Origin: Methylosinus trichosporium OB3b
GTDB lineage: Bacteria > Pseudomonadota > Alphaproteobacteria > Rhizobiales > Beijerinckiaceae
Direction of reading: 5' to 3'
Assembly: GCF_002752655.1 (NCBI RefSeq)
Contig: NZ_CP023737.1
Location: 2,690,001-2,754,000 of the forward strand
DNA: 64,000 bases
Shown here: piece after piece, positions 17,731 through 27,788 of the stretch
Position numbering within the stretch: the first letter of the stretch is position 1
How the letters are laid out: each line of letters starts with the position of its first letter
The notes under the pieces: generated by a model
The model's input: the letters and a program-made list of their open reading frames with translations, nothing else
Told to the model about the DNA's origin: nothing
Databases searched by the model: none
Translations under genes and position numbers: made by a program

Positions 17731-19338
17731 TCACATGCGGAAGAGACCGAAGCGCGTCTCTTCGATCGGCGCATTGGACGCTGCGGCGAGGCTGAGCGCA
17801 AGCACGCGGCGCGTGTCGGCAGGGTCGATGACGCCGTCGTCCCACAGCCGCGCGCTCGCATGATAGGGATGACCCTGCCGTTCATATTGGTCGCGGATCT
17901 GCGCCCGATAGGCTTGCTGGTCCTCCTCGCTGCGCGTGCGCCCCTTGGCCGCGTCGCTCTCGGCGCGCACGCGCGTCAGCACCTCGGCGGCCTGCTCGCC
18001 GCCCATCACCGATATGCGGGCGTTGGGCCAGCTCCACAGGAAACGCGGACCATAGGCGCGGCCGCACATCGCATAATTGCCGGCGCCGAAGCTGCCGCCG
18101 ACGATCACGGTGATCTTCGGCACGGCGGCGGTCGCGACCGCCGTCACCATTTTGGCGCCGTCCTTGGCGATGCCCCGCGCTTCATAATCTCGACCGACCA
18201 TGAAGCCGGTGACGTTCTGGAGAAACAGCAGTGGTATGCCGCGCTGCGCGCTGAGCTCGACGAAATGCGCGCCCTTGAGCGCGCTCTCGCCGAACAACAC
18301 GCCATTATTGGCGAGGACGCCGACGAGATAGCCGCCGATATGGGCGAAGCCGGCGATCAGAGTCTCCGCGTAGCATTGCTTGAACTCGTCGAATTCGCCC
18401 GCGTCGATCAATCGCGCCAGCAGCTCGCGCACGTCATATTGGCGGCGCGGATCAGCGGGCGCGACGCCATAGATCTCGCCCGGATCATATTTTGGCGGAG
18501 CCGGCGCGCGCATCGGCAGCGTGGGCGTCGGCGCGACGCCGAGATTGCCGACGACGGCGCGCGCGAGCGCCAGCGCATGAGCGTCAGTCTCGGCGAAATA
18601 ATCGGCGACGCCGGACTGGCGCGCATGCACGAGAGCGCCGCCGAGCTCTTGCGCGCTCACCACCTCGCCGGTGGCGGCGCGCACCAGCGGTGGGCCGGCG
18701 AGAAAAATTGTTCCCGTGTCGCGCACGATGATGGTCTCGTCGGCCATCGCCGGCACATAGGCGCCGCCCGCCGTGCAGGAGCCCATGACGACGGCGATCT
18801 GCGCGATTCCGCGCGAGGACATTTGCGCCTGATTGTAGAAGATGCGCCCGAAATGATCGCGATCGGGGAACACCTCGTCCTGGCTCGGCAGATGGGCGCC
18901 CCCCGAGTCGACGAGATAGACGCAGGGCAGGCGGTTCTCGAGCGCGATCTCTTGCGCGCGCAGATGCTTCTTCACGGTGAGCGGAAAATAGGTTCCGCCC
19001 TTCACCGTCGCGTCATTGGCGAGGATCATGCACGCGCGGCCCTGCACGCGGCCGATTCCGGCGATGACTCCGGCGCAGGGAACCTCGCCGCCATAGAGGT
19101 CGAGGGCGGCGAATTGGCCGATCTCGAGAAAGGGCGAGAGCGGATCGAGCAGCAGATCGATGCGCTCGCGCGCGGTGAGCTTTCCGCGCGCGAGATGCCG
19201 CTCGCGCGCCGCTGCGCCCCCGCCCTCGCGAATATGCGCGGCCTTTTCCCGCAAATCGTCGACGAGCGCGCGCATGGCTCGCGCATTGGCGGCGAATTCG
19301 GCGGAGCCCGTGTCCAGGCGCGTCTCGAGAACAGACAT
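17731..19338 (-). CDS. liuB: Methylcrotonoyl-CoA carboxylase, carboxyltransferase subunit
   Basis: A 535-residue carboxyltransferase of the crotonase superfamily. [12 protein letters not shown] and [30 protein letters not shown] match MccB, as do [47 protein letters not shown] and [15 protein letters not shown]. It works with liuD on 3-methylcrotonyl-CoA. It starts 31 nt after the isovaleryl-CoA dehydrogenase stop. Start is the ATG at 19338 (MSVLETRLD). Confidence 0.95.
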   Translation of the reverse strand: MSVLETRLDTGSAEFAANARAMRALVDDLREKAAHIREGGGAAARERHLARGKLTARERIDLLLDPLSPFLEIGQFAALDLYGGEVPCAGVIAGIGRVQGRACMILANDATVKGGTYFPLTVKKHLRAQEIALENRLPCVYLVDSGGAHLPSQDEVFPDRDHFGRIFYNQAQMSSRGIAQIAVVMGSCTAGGAYVPAMADETIIVRDTGTIFLAGPPLVRAATGEVVSAQELGGALVHARQSGVADYFAETDAHALALARAVVGNLGVAPTPTLPMRAPAPPKYDPGEIYGVAPADPRRQYDVRELLARLIDAGEFDEFKQCYAETLIAGFAHIGGYLVGVLANNGVLFGESALKGAHFVELSAQRGIPLLFLQNVTGFMVGRDYEARGIAKDGAKMVTAVATAAVPKITVIVGGSFGAGNYAMCGRAYGPRFLWSWPNARISVMGGEQAAEVLTRVRAESDAAKGRTRSEEDQQAYRAQIRDQYERQGHPYHASARLWDDGVIDPADTRRVLALSLAAASNAPIEETRFGLFRM

Positions 19339-19369
19339 GTCTCAGGGCCCCGCGACGCCGGCGCAATGC

Positions 19370-20542
19370 TCAGGCGGCTGTCTCTGTGAAAAGCTCTCGT
19401 CCGATCAGCATGCGGCGAATCTCGCTGGTGCCGGCGCCGATCTCATAGAGCTTGGCGTCGCGCAGCAGCCGCCCCGTGGGATAATCATTGATATAGCCAT
19501 TGCCGCCGAGGCACTGAATGGCCTCCAGCGCCATGCGCGTCGCATGTTCTGCGGCGAAGAGAATGGCGCCGGCGGCGTCCTTGCGCGTGGTGCGGCCCCG
19601 ATCGCAGGCTTTTGCGACCGCATAGACATAGGCGCGCGCCGCATTCAATGTCGTGTACATATCGGCGAGCTTGGCCTGCATGATCTGGAACTCGCCGATC
19701 GGCTGGCCGAACTGCTTGCGGTCGTGGACATAGGGGACGACGATGTCGAGGCAGGCGCGCATGATGCCGATCGGGCCGCCGGCGAGCACGCAGCGCTCAT
19801 AGTCGAGACCGCTCATCAGCACATTGACGCCGCGCTCGGCGACGCCGAGCACATTCTCTTCGGGAACCTCGCAATCGGTGAGGAATAATTCACAAGTGTC
19901 GGAGCCGCGCATTCCGAGCTTGTCGAGCTTGCGCGCGGCGGCAACGCCTTTGAAGCGCTTCTCGACGATGAAGGCGGTGATGCCATGCGCGCCCGCCGCG
20001 GGCTCGGTCTTGGCGTAGACGATGACGACGTCTGCGATCGGGCCGTTGGTCACCCACATTTTTTCGCCGTTCAGAATATAGCGGTCGCCACGCTTCTCGG
20101 CGCGCATCGACATGTTCACGACGTCCGAGCCGGCGCCGGGCTCCGACATCGCCAGGGCGCCGACGACATCGCCGGAAACGAGGCCGGGAAGATAGCGGCG
20201 CTTCTGCTCGCAGCTGCCGTTGCGGCGCAGCTGATTGACGCAGAGATTGGAATGAGCGCCATAGGAGAGGCCGACCGAGGCGGAGGCGCGGCTCAGCTCC
20301 TCCATCACGACGACATGCTCGAGATAGCCGAGCCCGGCGCCGCCGTAATCTTCCTCGACAGTGACGCCGAGCAGACCGAGCGCGCCCATCTTGGGCCAGA
20401 GATCGACCGGAAAGGCGTTGTCGCGATCGATGTCGCCGGCGCGCGGCGCGATCTCGCGCGCGGCGAACGCCTCGACCTGATCGCGCAACATGTCGCATGT
20501 CACGCCGAGCGCGAAGTCGAGCGAGGGAATCCAGTGGCGCAT
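19370..20542 (-). CDS. liuA: Isovaleryl-CoA dehydrogenase
   Basis: A 390-residue FAD acyl-CoA dehydrogenase, the first committed step of isovaleryl-CoA oxidation, passing electrons to ETF. It has [67 protein letters not shown] and [19 protein letters not shown]. The catalytic Glu position ([12 protein letters not shown]) is typical of IVD. It is the first gene of the liu operon, 98 nt downstream of the putA stop on the same strand. No LiuR-type regulator is adjacent. Confidence 0.95.
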   Translation of the reverse strand: MRHWIPSLDFALGVTCDMLRDQVEAFAAREIAPRAGDIDRDNAFPVDLWPKMGALGLLGVTVEEDYGGAGLGYLEHVVVMEELSRASASVGLSYGAHSNLCVNQLRRNGSCEQKRRYLPGLVSGDVVGALAMSEPGAGSDVVNMSMRAEKRGDRYILNGEKMWVTNGPIADVVIVYAKTEPAAGAHGITAFIVEKRFKGVAAARKLDKLGMRGSDTCELFLTDCEVPEENVLGVAERGVNVLMSGLDYERCVLAGGPIGIMRACLDIVVPYVHDRKQFGQPIGEFQIMQAKLADMYTTLNAARAYVYAVAKACDRGRTTRKDAAGAILFAAEHATRMALEAIQCLGGNGYINDYPTGRLLRDAKLYEIGAGTSEIRRMLIGRELFTETAA

Positions 20543-20640
20543 GGGATGGACGCTCCGGCCTGAAAGACGACGCCCTCACTTCAGCTATGGCCCTCGCGCG
20601 CGGTTTCAAGTATCGACGCGCGGAATTACGCCCGCTTTGC

Positions 20641-23600
20641 TCATTCCTTCATCGACAGCAGCCGCGCGTCGCCGCCGAAAGACGCGGTGTTCACCGTGAG
20701 CGTCACCTCGCGCAGGAAGCGCCGCAGATAATCCGGTCCCCCGGCCTTGGGTCCGGTGCCGCTGGCGCGCCAGCCGCCGAAGGGCTGGCTGCCGACGACG
20801 GCGCCGATCATGTTGCGATTAACGTAGAGATTTCCGGACGGCGTCAGCTCGGCCAATTCGCTTATGCGCGTCTCTATGCGCGAATGCAGCCCCATCGTCA
20901 GGCCGAAGCCCGAAGCCGCGATCTCCTCGACGAGGCGAGCGAAGCCGTTCTCTCCGGCGCGCCAGCGCGCGACATGCAGCACGGGGCCGAAGATTTCCTC
21001 GCGCAGCTCGCCGGCGCGCGTGAGCGCGACGATATGCGGCGCGACAAAGCTTCCGCTCTGCGGCGCCTGCGCGGCGAACAGCACGCTTCCTTCGGCGCGG
21101 CGACGGGAGAGATAGGCGTCGAGAGCGGCTTTGGCCTCAGCGTCGATCACCGGGCCGACATGGGTCGAAAGATCGCGCGGGTCGCCGACGCGCAGCTCGC
21201 GCGCCGCGCCGATCAGCATGGCGAGCGCGTCGTCGTAAATCTCCTCCTGCAGGCAGAGCAGGCGCAGCGCCGAGCAGCGTTGGCCGGCGGAGCGAAAGGC
21301 GGAGGCGAGAACGTCATCGATCACCTGCTCGAGCAGAGCGGTGGAATCGACGATCATCGCATTGACGCCGCCGGTTTCGGCGACGAACGGCACGATCGGC
21401 CCGTCGGAGGCGGCGAGCGCGCGGTGAATGGCGCGCGCGGTCTCGCTCGAGCCGGTGAAGACGACGCCGGCGGTCTGCGCATCGACGACGAGCGCGGCGC
21501 CGATATCGGCGCCGCCAGGAACAAATTGCAGCGCATTCCGCGGAACGCCGGCCTCGTGCAGCAACGTGATCGCCGCTCGCGCGACGAGCGGCGTCTGCGC
21601 GGCGGGCTTGGCCGCGACGCTATTGCCGCAGACGAGAGCCGCGGCGACTTGGCCGGTGAAGATCGCCAGCGGAAAATTCCATGGCGAGATGCAGACGAAC
21701 ACGCCGCGCCCGCGCCGGATCAGGCGATTGTCCTCGCCGGTCGGGCCGGGCAGAGGCCGCTCGCGAAAGAGAAGTCGCGCCTCGCTCGCATAATAGCGGC
21801 AGAGGTCGGCGGCTTCGCGCACTTCCGCGAGAGCGTCGTCGAGGGTCTTGCCGGCTTCGTCCTGCAGCAGAGCGATGAGCTCGCCGCGCTTCGTCTCCAC
21901 GAGATCGGCGGCGCGCTCGATGATCGCGGCGCGCGTCTCGACGTCCGTGCGCTCCCAGGCGGGGAAGGCGCCTGCGGCGGCGGCCATTGCGACGCGCGCG
22001 GACTCGCGCGTCGCAATGGCGATCGCGTCGTCGCAGCGAGGGGCGTGCTCGCGCGTTTCCTCGAGCAGAGACGCGAGCGCTTCGCGATCGCCGAATTCGA
22101 CGCCTCGGGAGTTTTTTCGAGGCGCGAAGAGGTCGCGCGGAAGCGGCAGATGCGAGTGGCGCGCGTGGGAGGGGTCGCCGATGAGGTCGGCCGGCGGCTG
22201 CAGCAGCTCGCCTTCGGGAGTCGCCGCGTCGGCGGCGCGGGCGACGAAGGAGGAATTGGCGCCGTTCTCGATCAGCCGACGCACGAGATAGGCGAGCAGA
22301 TCGCGATGCGGCCCGACCGGCGCATAGAGCCGGCAGGGGATGTCCGGCCGCTCCTCGCGCAGCGCGTCATAGAGCGCTTCGCCCATGCCGTGCAGGCGTT
22401 GAAACTCATATTGCTGCGACGCGCCGGCGCGTTCGACGATGGTCGCGACCGTGAGCGCATTATGGGTGGCGAATTGCGGAAACAAGCGCGGCGCGGCGAA
22501 CAGGCGATCGGCGCAGGCGATGTAGCTCAGATCGGTCATCGCCTTGCGCGTGAACACGGGATAGTCGTCGAGCCCGCGTTCCTGCGCGCGCTTGATCTCC
22601 GTATCCCAATAGGCGCCCTTGACGAGTCGCAGCATGACGCGGCGATCCAAGCCTTCGGCGAGCGCTTCCACATGACCGATGACGGCGAGGGCGCGCTTTT
22701 GATAGGCCTGCACGGCGAGGCCGAAGCCGTCCCAGCCCGCGAGCGACGGATCGGAGAGGACAGCGCCGATCACATCGAGCGATAGCTCGAGCCTGTCGGC
22801 TTCTTCCGCGTCGACGGTGAGCGAGATGTCGCGTGCTTTGGCGAGACGGGCGAGCTCGAGCAGGCGCGGCGCAAGCTCGGCGAGAATGCGCTCGCGCGAT
22901 ATAGGCTCATAACGCGGGTGCAGCGCCGACAGCTTGACCGAAACCCCGGGCCGCTCGACGAGCGAGGCGCCGCGGCCGCGCGCGCCGATTGTCGTGATCG
23001 CAAGCGCATAGCTGTCGAAATAGCGCTCGGCGTCGCGCATCGTGCGCGCGCCTTCGCCGAGCATGTCGAAAGAATAGCGCCAGCGCCGCGCCTCGGCGGA
23101 CGCGGCCTGCGTGAGCGCGTCCTCGATCGTCTCGCCGAGCACGAAATGGCCGCCCATCACTTTCATCGCCTGCCGCGCGGCGACCCGCAGCGCCGGCATG
23201 CCGAGGCGGCGCGCGAGATCGGCGACGACGCTTCGCGGCGTCTCGCTCGGCGCGAACAGACGCGTCGACACGCCGAGCGCGAAAGCGCAAGCCTGCGCCA
23301 GCAGAGCGTCCGAGGCCGGCGCATGGCGGTCGAAGGCGCCCGCCGCGAGCTTGTCCACGATCAGGCGATCGAGCGTCGAATCGTCCGGCACGCGCAGCAG
23401 CGATTCGGCGAGCGCCATCAGCGCGAGCCCTTCGCGCGTCGACAGAGAATATTCCTGCAGCAGGCTTTCGACGCCGCTCTGCACGCGCGGCGAGCGAAGC
23501 GCCGCCAGCAGACGGCGTCCGAGCGCGTTCGCGCGCGCCTCGAGCCGCTCGTCGCGCGGCTCGGCGAGGAGACGCGCGGCAATGTCTTCGTCCGCAGGAT

Positions 23601-23697
23601 GATAGGGGGCGCGGAACGGCTCTGCTCCGGTCATGTGCTCATCTCCCGACGTCGCTTCGCTCTCACGATGGTCATTGAAAAGCGCGCGATCGTCCAT
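20641..23697 (-). CDS. putA: Bifunctional proline dehydrogenase / glutamate-semialdehyde dehydrogenase
   Basis: About 1018 residues, the minimal PutA form without the N-terminal ribbon-helix-helix repressor domain and without a C-terminal extension. It oxidises proline to P5C (FAD) and then to glutamate (NAD). The proline dehydrogenase half shows YSFDMLGEGA, VSVKLSALHPRYE, RLVKGAYWDTEIKRAQ and TRKAMTDLSY. The dehydrogenase half has FPLAIFTGQVAAALVCGNSV, VVFTGSSETARAIH, the catalytic-Cys segment SAGQRCSALR and FGGWRASGTGPKAGG. The ATG at 23697 (MDDRALF) has a GGAGA about 6 nt upstream; longer (23844) and shorter (23634) starts are possible. It is divergent from otsB. Confidence 0.94.
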   Translation of the reverse strand: MDDRALFNDHRESEATSGDEHMTGAEPFRAPYHPADEDIAARLLAEPRDERLEARANALGRRLLAALRSPRVQSGVESLLQEYSLSTREGLALMALAESLLRVPDDSTLDRLIVDKLAAGAFDRHAPASDALLAQACAFALGVSTRLFAPSETPRSVVADLARRLGMPALRVAARQAMKVMGGHFVLGETIEDALTQAASAEARRWRYSFDMLGEGARTMRDAERYFDSYALAITTIGARGRGASLVERPGVSVKLSALHPRYEPISRERILAELAPRLLELARLAKARDISLTVDAEEADRLELSLDVIGAVLSDPSLAGWDGFGLAVQAYQKRALAVIGHVEALAEGLDRRVMLRLVKGAYWDTEIKRAQERGLDDYPVFTRKAMTDLSYIACADRLFAAPRLFPQFATHNALTVATIVERAGASQQYEFQRLHGMGEALYDALREERPDIPCRLYAPVGPHRDLLAYLVRRLIENGANSSFVARAADAATPEGELLQPPADLIGDPSHARHSHLPLPRDLFAPRKNSRGVEFGDREALASLLEETREHAPRCDDAIAIATRESARVAMAAAAGAFPAWERTDVETRAAIIERAADLVETKRGELIALLQDEAGKTLDDALAEVREAADLCRYYASEARLLFRERPLPGPTGEDNRLIRRGRGVFVCISPWNFPLAIFTGQVAAALVCGNSVAAKPAAQTPLVARAAITLLHEAGVPRNALQFVPGGADIGAALVVDAQTAGVVFTGSSETARAIHRALAASDGPIVPFVAETGGVNAMIVDSTALLEQVIDDVLASAFRSAGQRCSALRLLCLQEEIYDDALAMLIGAARELRVGDPRDLSTHVGPVIDAEAKAALDAYLSRRRAEGSVLFAAQAPQSGSFVAPHIVALTRAGELREEIFGPVLHVARWRAGENGFARLVEEIAASGFGLTMGLHSRIETRISELAELTPSGNLYVNRNMIGAVVGSQPFGGWRASGTGPKAGGPDYLRRFLREVTLTVNTASFGGDARLLSMKE

Positions 23698-23785
23698 AGT
23701 TGTCTCCGCAAGCGAGGGCGGGAATGTGCGCGTCGCACTCGCGATTCGACTCTCGACCATAGCGAGGCGGAAGCTGGAGCCGTTC

Positions 23786-24538
23786 ATGTTGCCGGAAGTC
23801 GCCGAGATTGGTCCCTTCGCGATGTTTCTCGATCTCGACGGCACGCTCGCCGAATTGGCGGAGCGGCCGGAGGCCGTCGTGGTGGCGCCGGAGACGATCG
23901 AGCTGCTTGACAGTCTGCGAGGAAGCTGTGGTCACGCTCTCGCCATCATCTCCGGTCGAGATATAGCCGTCGTTGATCGGCTGCTGCATCCGCTGGTGCT
24001 GCCGGTCGCCGGCGTGCATGGGTTGCAACGACGCGACGCCGCCGGCGCCATGCACAGCGCGGCGGTCGAGCCGGTCGATATGACGCCGATCGTCGCGGCC
24101 CTGCGCGCGGCGGTCGGCGCCGAGCCCGGTCTGCTGGTGGAGCCGAAGACCGGCGCCGTGGCGCTGCATTATCGCCAGCGGCCGGAGTGTCAGAATCTTT
24201 GCCGCGACATCGCCGAGCATGCGGTGCGCGGCCGTTCCGACGTGGAGCTGCTGCCGGGAAAGATGGTTTTCGAAATTCGAACGGAGGGCGCCGATAAGGG
24301 CGATGTCATCGAGGCCTATCTGAAGGAGGCGCCTTTCTCGGGACGCCGGCCGGTGTTCGCTGGCGACGACGCCACCGACGAGGTCGGCTTCGCGCTCGTC
24401 AATGCGCGCGGTGGGGTCTCGATCAAGGTGGGAGCGTGTGCGACGACGCTGGCGCGCTATCGCGCCGCGAATTTGCGTGAGCTGCATGGTTGGCTCGGCG
24501 AGCTCGCGCGCGCGGGCAGAGAGGAGCGGATCGGATGA
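23786..24538 (+). CDS. otsB: Trehalose-6-phosphate phosphatase
   Basis: A 250-residue HAD phosphatase making free trehalose. Motif I is FLDLDGTLAE, motif II lies around IISGRD, and motif IV is FAGDDATDEVGF with paired metal-binding Asp; the cap carries VAGVHGLQRRD. The start ATG at 23786 (MLPEVAEIG) is chosen because the conserved HAD motif I follows directly and a GGAG lies 6-7 nt upstream; earlier in-frame ATGs would overlap the divergent putA. The stop overlaps the next start (ATGA). First gene of a trehalose cassette. Confidence 0.94.
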   Translation: MLPEVAEIGPFAMFLDLDGTLAELAERPEAVVVAPETIELLDSLRGSCGHALAIISGRDIAVVDRLLHPLVLPVAGVHGLQRRDAAGAMHSAAVEPVDMTPIVAALRAAVGAEPGLLVEPKTGAVALHYRQRPECQNLCRDIAEHAVRGRSDVELLPGKMVFEIRTEGADKGDVIEAYLKEAPFSGRRPVFAGDDATDEVGFALVNARGGVSIKVGACATTLARYRAANLRELHGWLGELARAGREERIG

Positions 24539-26334
24539 ATGGGTCGCGGGTGAGCGATCTCGAGCTCGGCGTCATCGGCAATTGCACTTTCGCCGCGCTG
24601 ATCGATCGCGATGCGAGCATCGTCTGGTGCTGCCTGCCGCGCTATGACGGCGATCCCGTGTTCCACAGCCTGCTCGGCGCGCCGAAGGAGATGGAGGATG
24701 GCGGGTTTTTCGCCGTCGAGCTCGAGGATCAGGTCCATAGCGAGCAGAAATATTGCGGCAACACCGCGATTCTCGAGACGGTTCTGCACGGCAAGCAGGG
24801 CTCGGTGCGCGTCACCGATTTCGCGCCGCGCTTCTTCTGGCGCGATCGGCTCTATCATCCGCAGATGATCGTGCGGCGGCTGACGCCCGTCTCCGGCACG
24901 CCGCGCATTCGCATTCGCGTGCGACCGCGCTTCGACTATGGCTCGACCATGCCGAGCCTCACCTTCGGCTCGCATCACATTCGTTTCGTCGGCCCGCATA
25001 CGATCCTGCGGCTGACCACCAATGCGCCGATCGATTATGTGCGCGACGAAACCGTGTTCAATCTCAGTCGTCCCGTGGATTTCGTGCTCGGCCCCGACGA
25101 GACGTTGAGCGAGGGCATCGCGCAGACGGCGCGCTCCTTCGAGGAGCGCACGCGCGATTATTGGCGCCATTGGGTGCATCGTCTGGCCATTCCCTTCGAA
25201 TGGCAGAGCGCGGTCATTCGCGCGGCGATCACTTTGAAGCTCTGCACCTATGAGACGACCGGCGCCATCGTCGCGGCGCTCACGACCAGCATTCCCGAAG
25301 CGCCGGGCACGCAGCGCAATTGGGATTATCGCTATTGCTGGGTGCGCGACGCCTATTTCGTCGTGCGCGCGCTCAATCGTCTCGCGGCGATGCATAAGAT
25401 GGAGGATTATTTCGATTGGCTGATGAATGTCGTGGCCTCGGCCTCGGGCGCGCATATTCAGCCGGTCTATGGCGTCGGGCTCGAGGCCGAGCTCACCGAG
25501 CGCATCGTCACGAGCCTGCCCGGCTATCGCGGCATCGGCCCGGTGCGCGTCGGCAATCAGGCCTATCAGCATTTCCAGCATGATTCCTACGGCAATGTGA
25601 TTCTCGGCGTCGCTCAGGCTTTTCTCGACAAGCGGCTGCTGTCGCCGCCGACGCGCATGGATTTCCTGCGCCTCGAGGACATCGGCCGACAGGCGCTCTC
25701 CTGCTACGACAAGCCCGACGCGGGCATGTGGGAGCTGCGCTCGCGCGCGCGCGTCCACACCACCTCGAGCCTCATGTGCTGGGCGGCGGCGGACCGGCTC
25801 GCGCGCATCGCCGATCACATCGGCGAGCCGGAGCGCGCGCGCGACTGGCGCGTCGAGGCGGACAAGATCAGGCAGGTGATTCTCGAGCGGGCCTGGTCGG
25901 AAAAGCGCGGCGCTTTCGTCGAATCGCTGGATGGCGAATATCTCGACGCCGGCGTTCTGCTGATGGCCGAGGTCGGCTTCCTCGCGCCCGACGATCCGCG
26001 CATGGTGTCCACGCTGCGTCAGGTCGAGGCCGTGCTCGGCCGCGGGCCGCATATGATGCGCTACGAGGCCGCCGACGATTTCGGTGAACCAAAGACCGCT
26101 TTCACGACTTGCTCATTCTGGCGGATCGACGCGCTGGCCCGCATGGGGCGGCGCGAGGAGGCGCGCGATTATTTCGAGGCGCTGCTGGCGCAGCGCAACC
26201 GGCTCGGCCTGATGTCGGAGGACATCGACGTCGAGACCGGCGAAGCTTGGGGGAACTATCCGCAGACCTATTCGATGGTCGGAATCATCAATTGCGCGAT
26301 GCGGCTGTCGCGCTCCTGGGAGAAGGCCATATGA
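24535..26334 (+). CDS. Glycoside hydrolase family 15 protein (glucoamylase/trehalase-like)
   Basis: 599 residues. An N-terminal super-sandwich domain begins LELGVIGNCTFAALIDRDASIVWCCLPRYD. It is followed by an (alpha/alpha)6 catalytic domain with NWDYRYCWVRDAYFVVRAL, FEQ-like QAYQHFQHDSYGN, CWAAADRLARIA, and the C-terminal MSEDIDVETGEAWGNYPQTYSMVG. Family members hydrolyse alpha-glucans or trehalose. Placement between otsB and otsA, with 4-nt overlaps at both ends, implies a role in trehalose or maltooligosaccharide turnover. Whether it degrades trehalose is unproven. Confidence 0.88.
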   Translation: MNGSRVSDLELGVIGNCTFAALIDRDASIVWCCLPRYDGDPVFHSLLGAPKEMEDGGFFAVELEDQVHSEQKYCGNTAILETVLHGKQGSVRVTDFAPRFFWRDRLYHPQMIVRRLTPVSGTPRIRIRVRPRFDYGSTMPSLTFGSHHIRFVGPHTILRLTTNAPIDYVRDETVFNLSRPVDFVLGPDETLSEGIAQTARSFEERTRDYWRHWVHRLAIPFEWQSAVIRAAITLKLCTYETTGAIVAALTTSIPEAPGTQRNWDYRYCWVRDAYFVVRALNRLAAMHKMEDYFDWLMNVVASASGAHIQPVYGVGLEAELTERIVTSLPGYRGIGPVRVGNQAYQHFQHDSYGNVILGVAQAFLDKRLLSPPTRMDFLRLEDIGRQALSCYDKPDAGMWELRSRARVHTTSSLMCWAAADRLARIADHIGEPERARDWRVEADKIRQVILERAWSEKRGAFVESLDGEYLDAGVLLMAEVGFLAPDDPRMVSTLRQVEAVLGRGPHMMRYEAADDFGEPKTAFTTCSFWRIDALARMGRREEARDYFEALLAQRNRLGLMSEDIDVETGEAWGNYPQTYSMVGIINCAMRLSRSWEKAI

Positions 26335-27719
26335 AGCGCCTCGTCGTCGTCTCCAATCGCGTGGCCGATCCCGGCTGCGCTCAAGCGCTCGGCGGGCTCG
26401 CCGTGTGCATCCTCGATGCGCTGCGCAAGCGCGGCGGTCTGTGGTTCGGGTGGAACGGCGAGATCGTTCCGGACGAGGCCGAGCCCGAGACGACGAGCGT
26501 CACCTTCGACGATCTCACTTTCGCGACGACGCCGCTGACCGAGCGGGAATATCGCGACTATTATCTCGGCTTCGCCAATGCCGCGCTGTGGCCCGTGCAT
26601 CATTACCGGCTCGATCTCGCGCGCTTCGCCCAAGAGGCGATCGACGGCTATCGGCGCGTCAACGACCGCTTCGCCGAGACGCTCGCGCCCATGCTGAAGC
26701 CGAACGATCTCGTCTGGGCGCATGATTATCATCTCATTCCGCTCGGCGCCGGACTGCGCGCGCGTGGCGTGCGCAATCGCATCGGTTTCTTCCTGCATAT
26801 TCCCTTTCCGCCGCCGGATGTGCTCGTCGCCATGCCGGAGCATGAATGGCTGATGTCGGCGCTCGTCGACTATGATCTCATCGGCTTTCAGACGCGTACG
26901 GATCAAGCCAATTTCTGCCGCTTCATGTGCGATTTCATGGGCGGCGAAATGATCGGGCCGGATGTGCTGCGCATCGGCGCGCGCGAGGTGACGGCCTCGG
27001 TGTTTCCGGTCGGCATCGATGTCGATTCGTTCGCGGCCATGGCCGAGAGTCCGAGCGCGGCCAAGCGCATCGAGCGGCTGCATCGCGCCGGCGAGCCGCG
27101 CATAAATGTGATCGGCGTCGATCGTCTCGATTATACGAAAGGACTGCCCGACCGGCTGCGCTCCTTCAAGCGTCTGCTCGAGCTCTATCCACAAAACTGC
27201 AAGGCGGTGACCTTGATGCAGATCGCGCCGCCGACGCGCGAGGATGTGCAGGCCTATGCCGACATCCGGCATGAATTGGAGGCGCTGTCAGGCGAGATCA
27301 ACGGCCAGTTCGGCGATTTCGACTGGACGCCGGTGCGCTATCTTCACCGCCGCGTCGATCGCGACACGCTCGCGGCGCTCTATCGCGGCAGCCAGGTGGG
27401 GCTGGTGACGCCATTGCGTGACGGCATGAATCTCGTCGCCAAGGAATATGTCGTCGCGCAGGACGCGAACAATCCCGGCGTGCTGGTGCTCTCGCGCTTC
27501 GCCGGCGCGGCCGAGGATTTGCAGGAGGCGCTGATCGTCAATCCTTATGACGCCGACGAAGTGGCGAATGCGATGCAGAAGGCGATTCAGATGCCGTTCG
27601 CCGAGCGCAAGGAGCGCCATGCGGCGTTGCTCGAGCGCGTGCGCGAGCGCGACGCCTATCATTGGATGGACGGATTTTTGCGCGCGCTCGCGGGTTGTCG
27701 CGTGCCGATGGCGGCGTGA
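26331..27719 (+). CDS. otsA: Alpha,alpha-trehalose-6-phosphate synthase (GT20)
   Basis: A 462-residue glycosyltransferase joining UDP-glucose and glucose-6-phosphate. Motifs are [52 protein letters not shown] with the sugar-nucleotide Arg/Lys pair, and [17 protein letters not shown]. Length is normal. The start ATG at 26331 overlaps the GH15 stop (ATGA). Trehalose genes are a usual part of the alphaproteobacterial general stress response. An EcfG-type promoter lies just after this gene's stop codon, driving the next cluster rather than this one. Confidence 0.96.
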   Translation: MKRLVVVSNRVADPGCAQALGGLAVCILDALRKRGGLWFGWNGEIVPDEAEPETTSVTFDDLTFATTPLTEREYRDYYLGFANAALWPVHHYRLDLARFAQEAIDGYRRVNDRFAETLAPMLKPNDLVWAHDYHLIPLGAGLRARGVRNRIGFFLHIPFPPPDVLVAMPEHEWLMSALVDYDLIGFQTRTDQANFCRFMCDFMGGEMIGPDVLRIGAREVTASVFPVGIDVDSFAAMAESPSAAKRIERLHRAGEPRINVIGVDRLDYTKGLPDRLRSFKRLLELYPQNCKAVTLMQIAPPTREDVQAYADIRHELEALSGEINGQFGDFDWTPVRYLHRRVDRDTLAALYRGSQVGLVTPLRDGMNLVAKEYVVAQDANNPGVLVLSRFAGAAEDLQEALIVNPYDADEVANAMQKAIQMPFAERKERHAALLERVRERDAYHWMDGFLRALAGCRVPMAA

Positions 27720-27721
27720 CG

Positions 27722-27747
27722 GGAACCTCGGAGCGCGCGGCGGCGTT
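27722..27747 (+). promoter_or_regulatory. EcfG-type (general stress sigma factor) promoter candidate
   Basis: GGAAC at 27722-27726, 17 nt, then CGTT at 27744-27747: an exact match to the GGAAC-N16/17-CGTT consensus described for EcfG sigma factors of alphaproteobacteria. It sits in the 69-nt gap between otsA and ctaG, 41 nt before the ctaG ATG, correctly oriented. By base counts about one match per 64 kb is expected by chance, so its position is what makes it convincing. It would put the oxidase cluster under the PhyR-NepR-EcfG stress cascade. Confidence 0.55.
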
Positions 27748-27788
27748 TTGCTGTTGCTCGAGCGCTCGAGCCGCCACCGGGGCCATTC

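Noticed and set aside
23613..23634. A GGAAC upstream of otsB considered as an EcfG promoter
   Set aside because: No CGTT at 16 or 17 nt spacing; the sequence there is GTGC, and it lies inside the putA coding region.
24457..26052. A 531-codon minus-strand frame opposite the GH15 gene
   Set aside because: Shadow frame with no family features; GH15 motifs are continuous on the plus strand.
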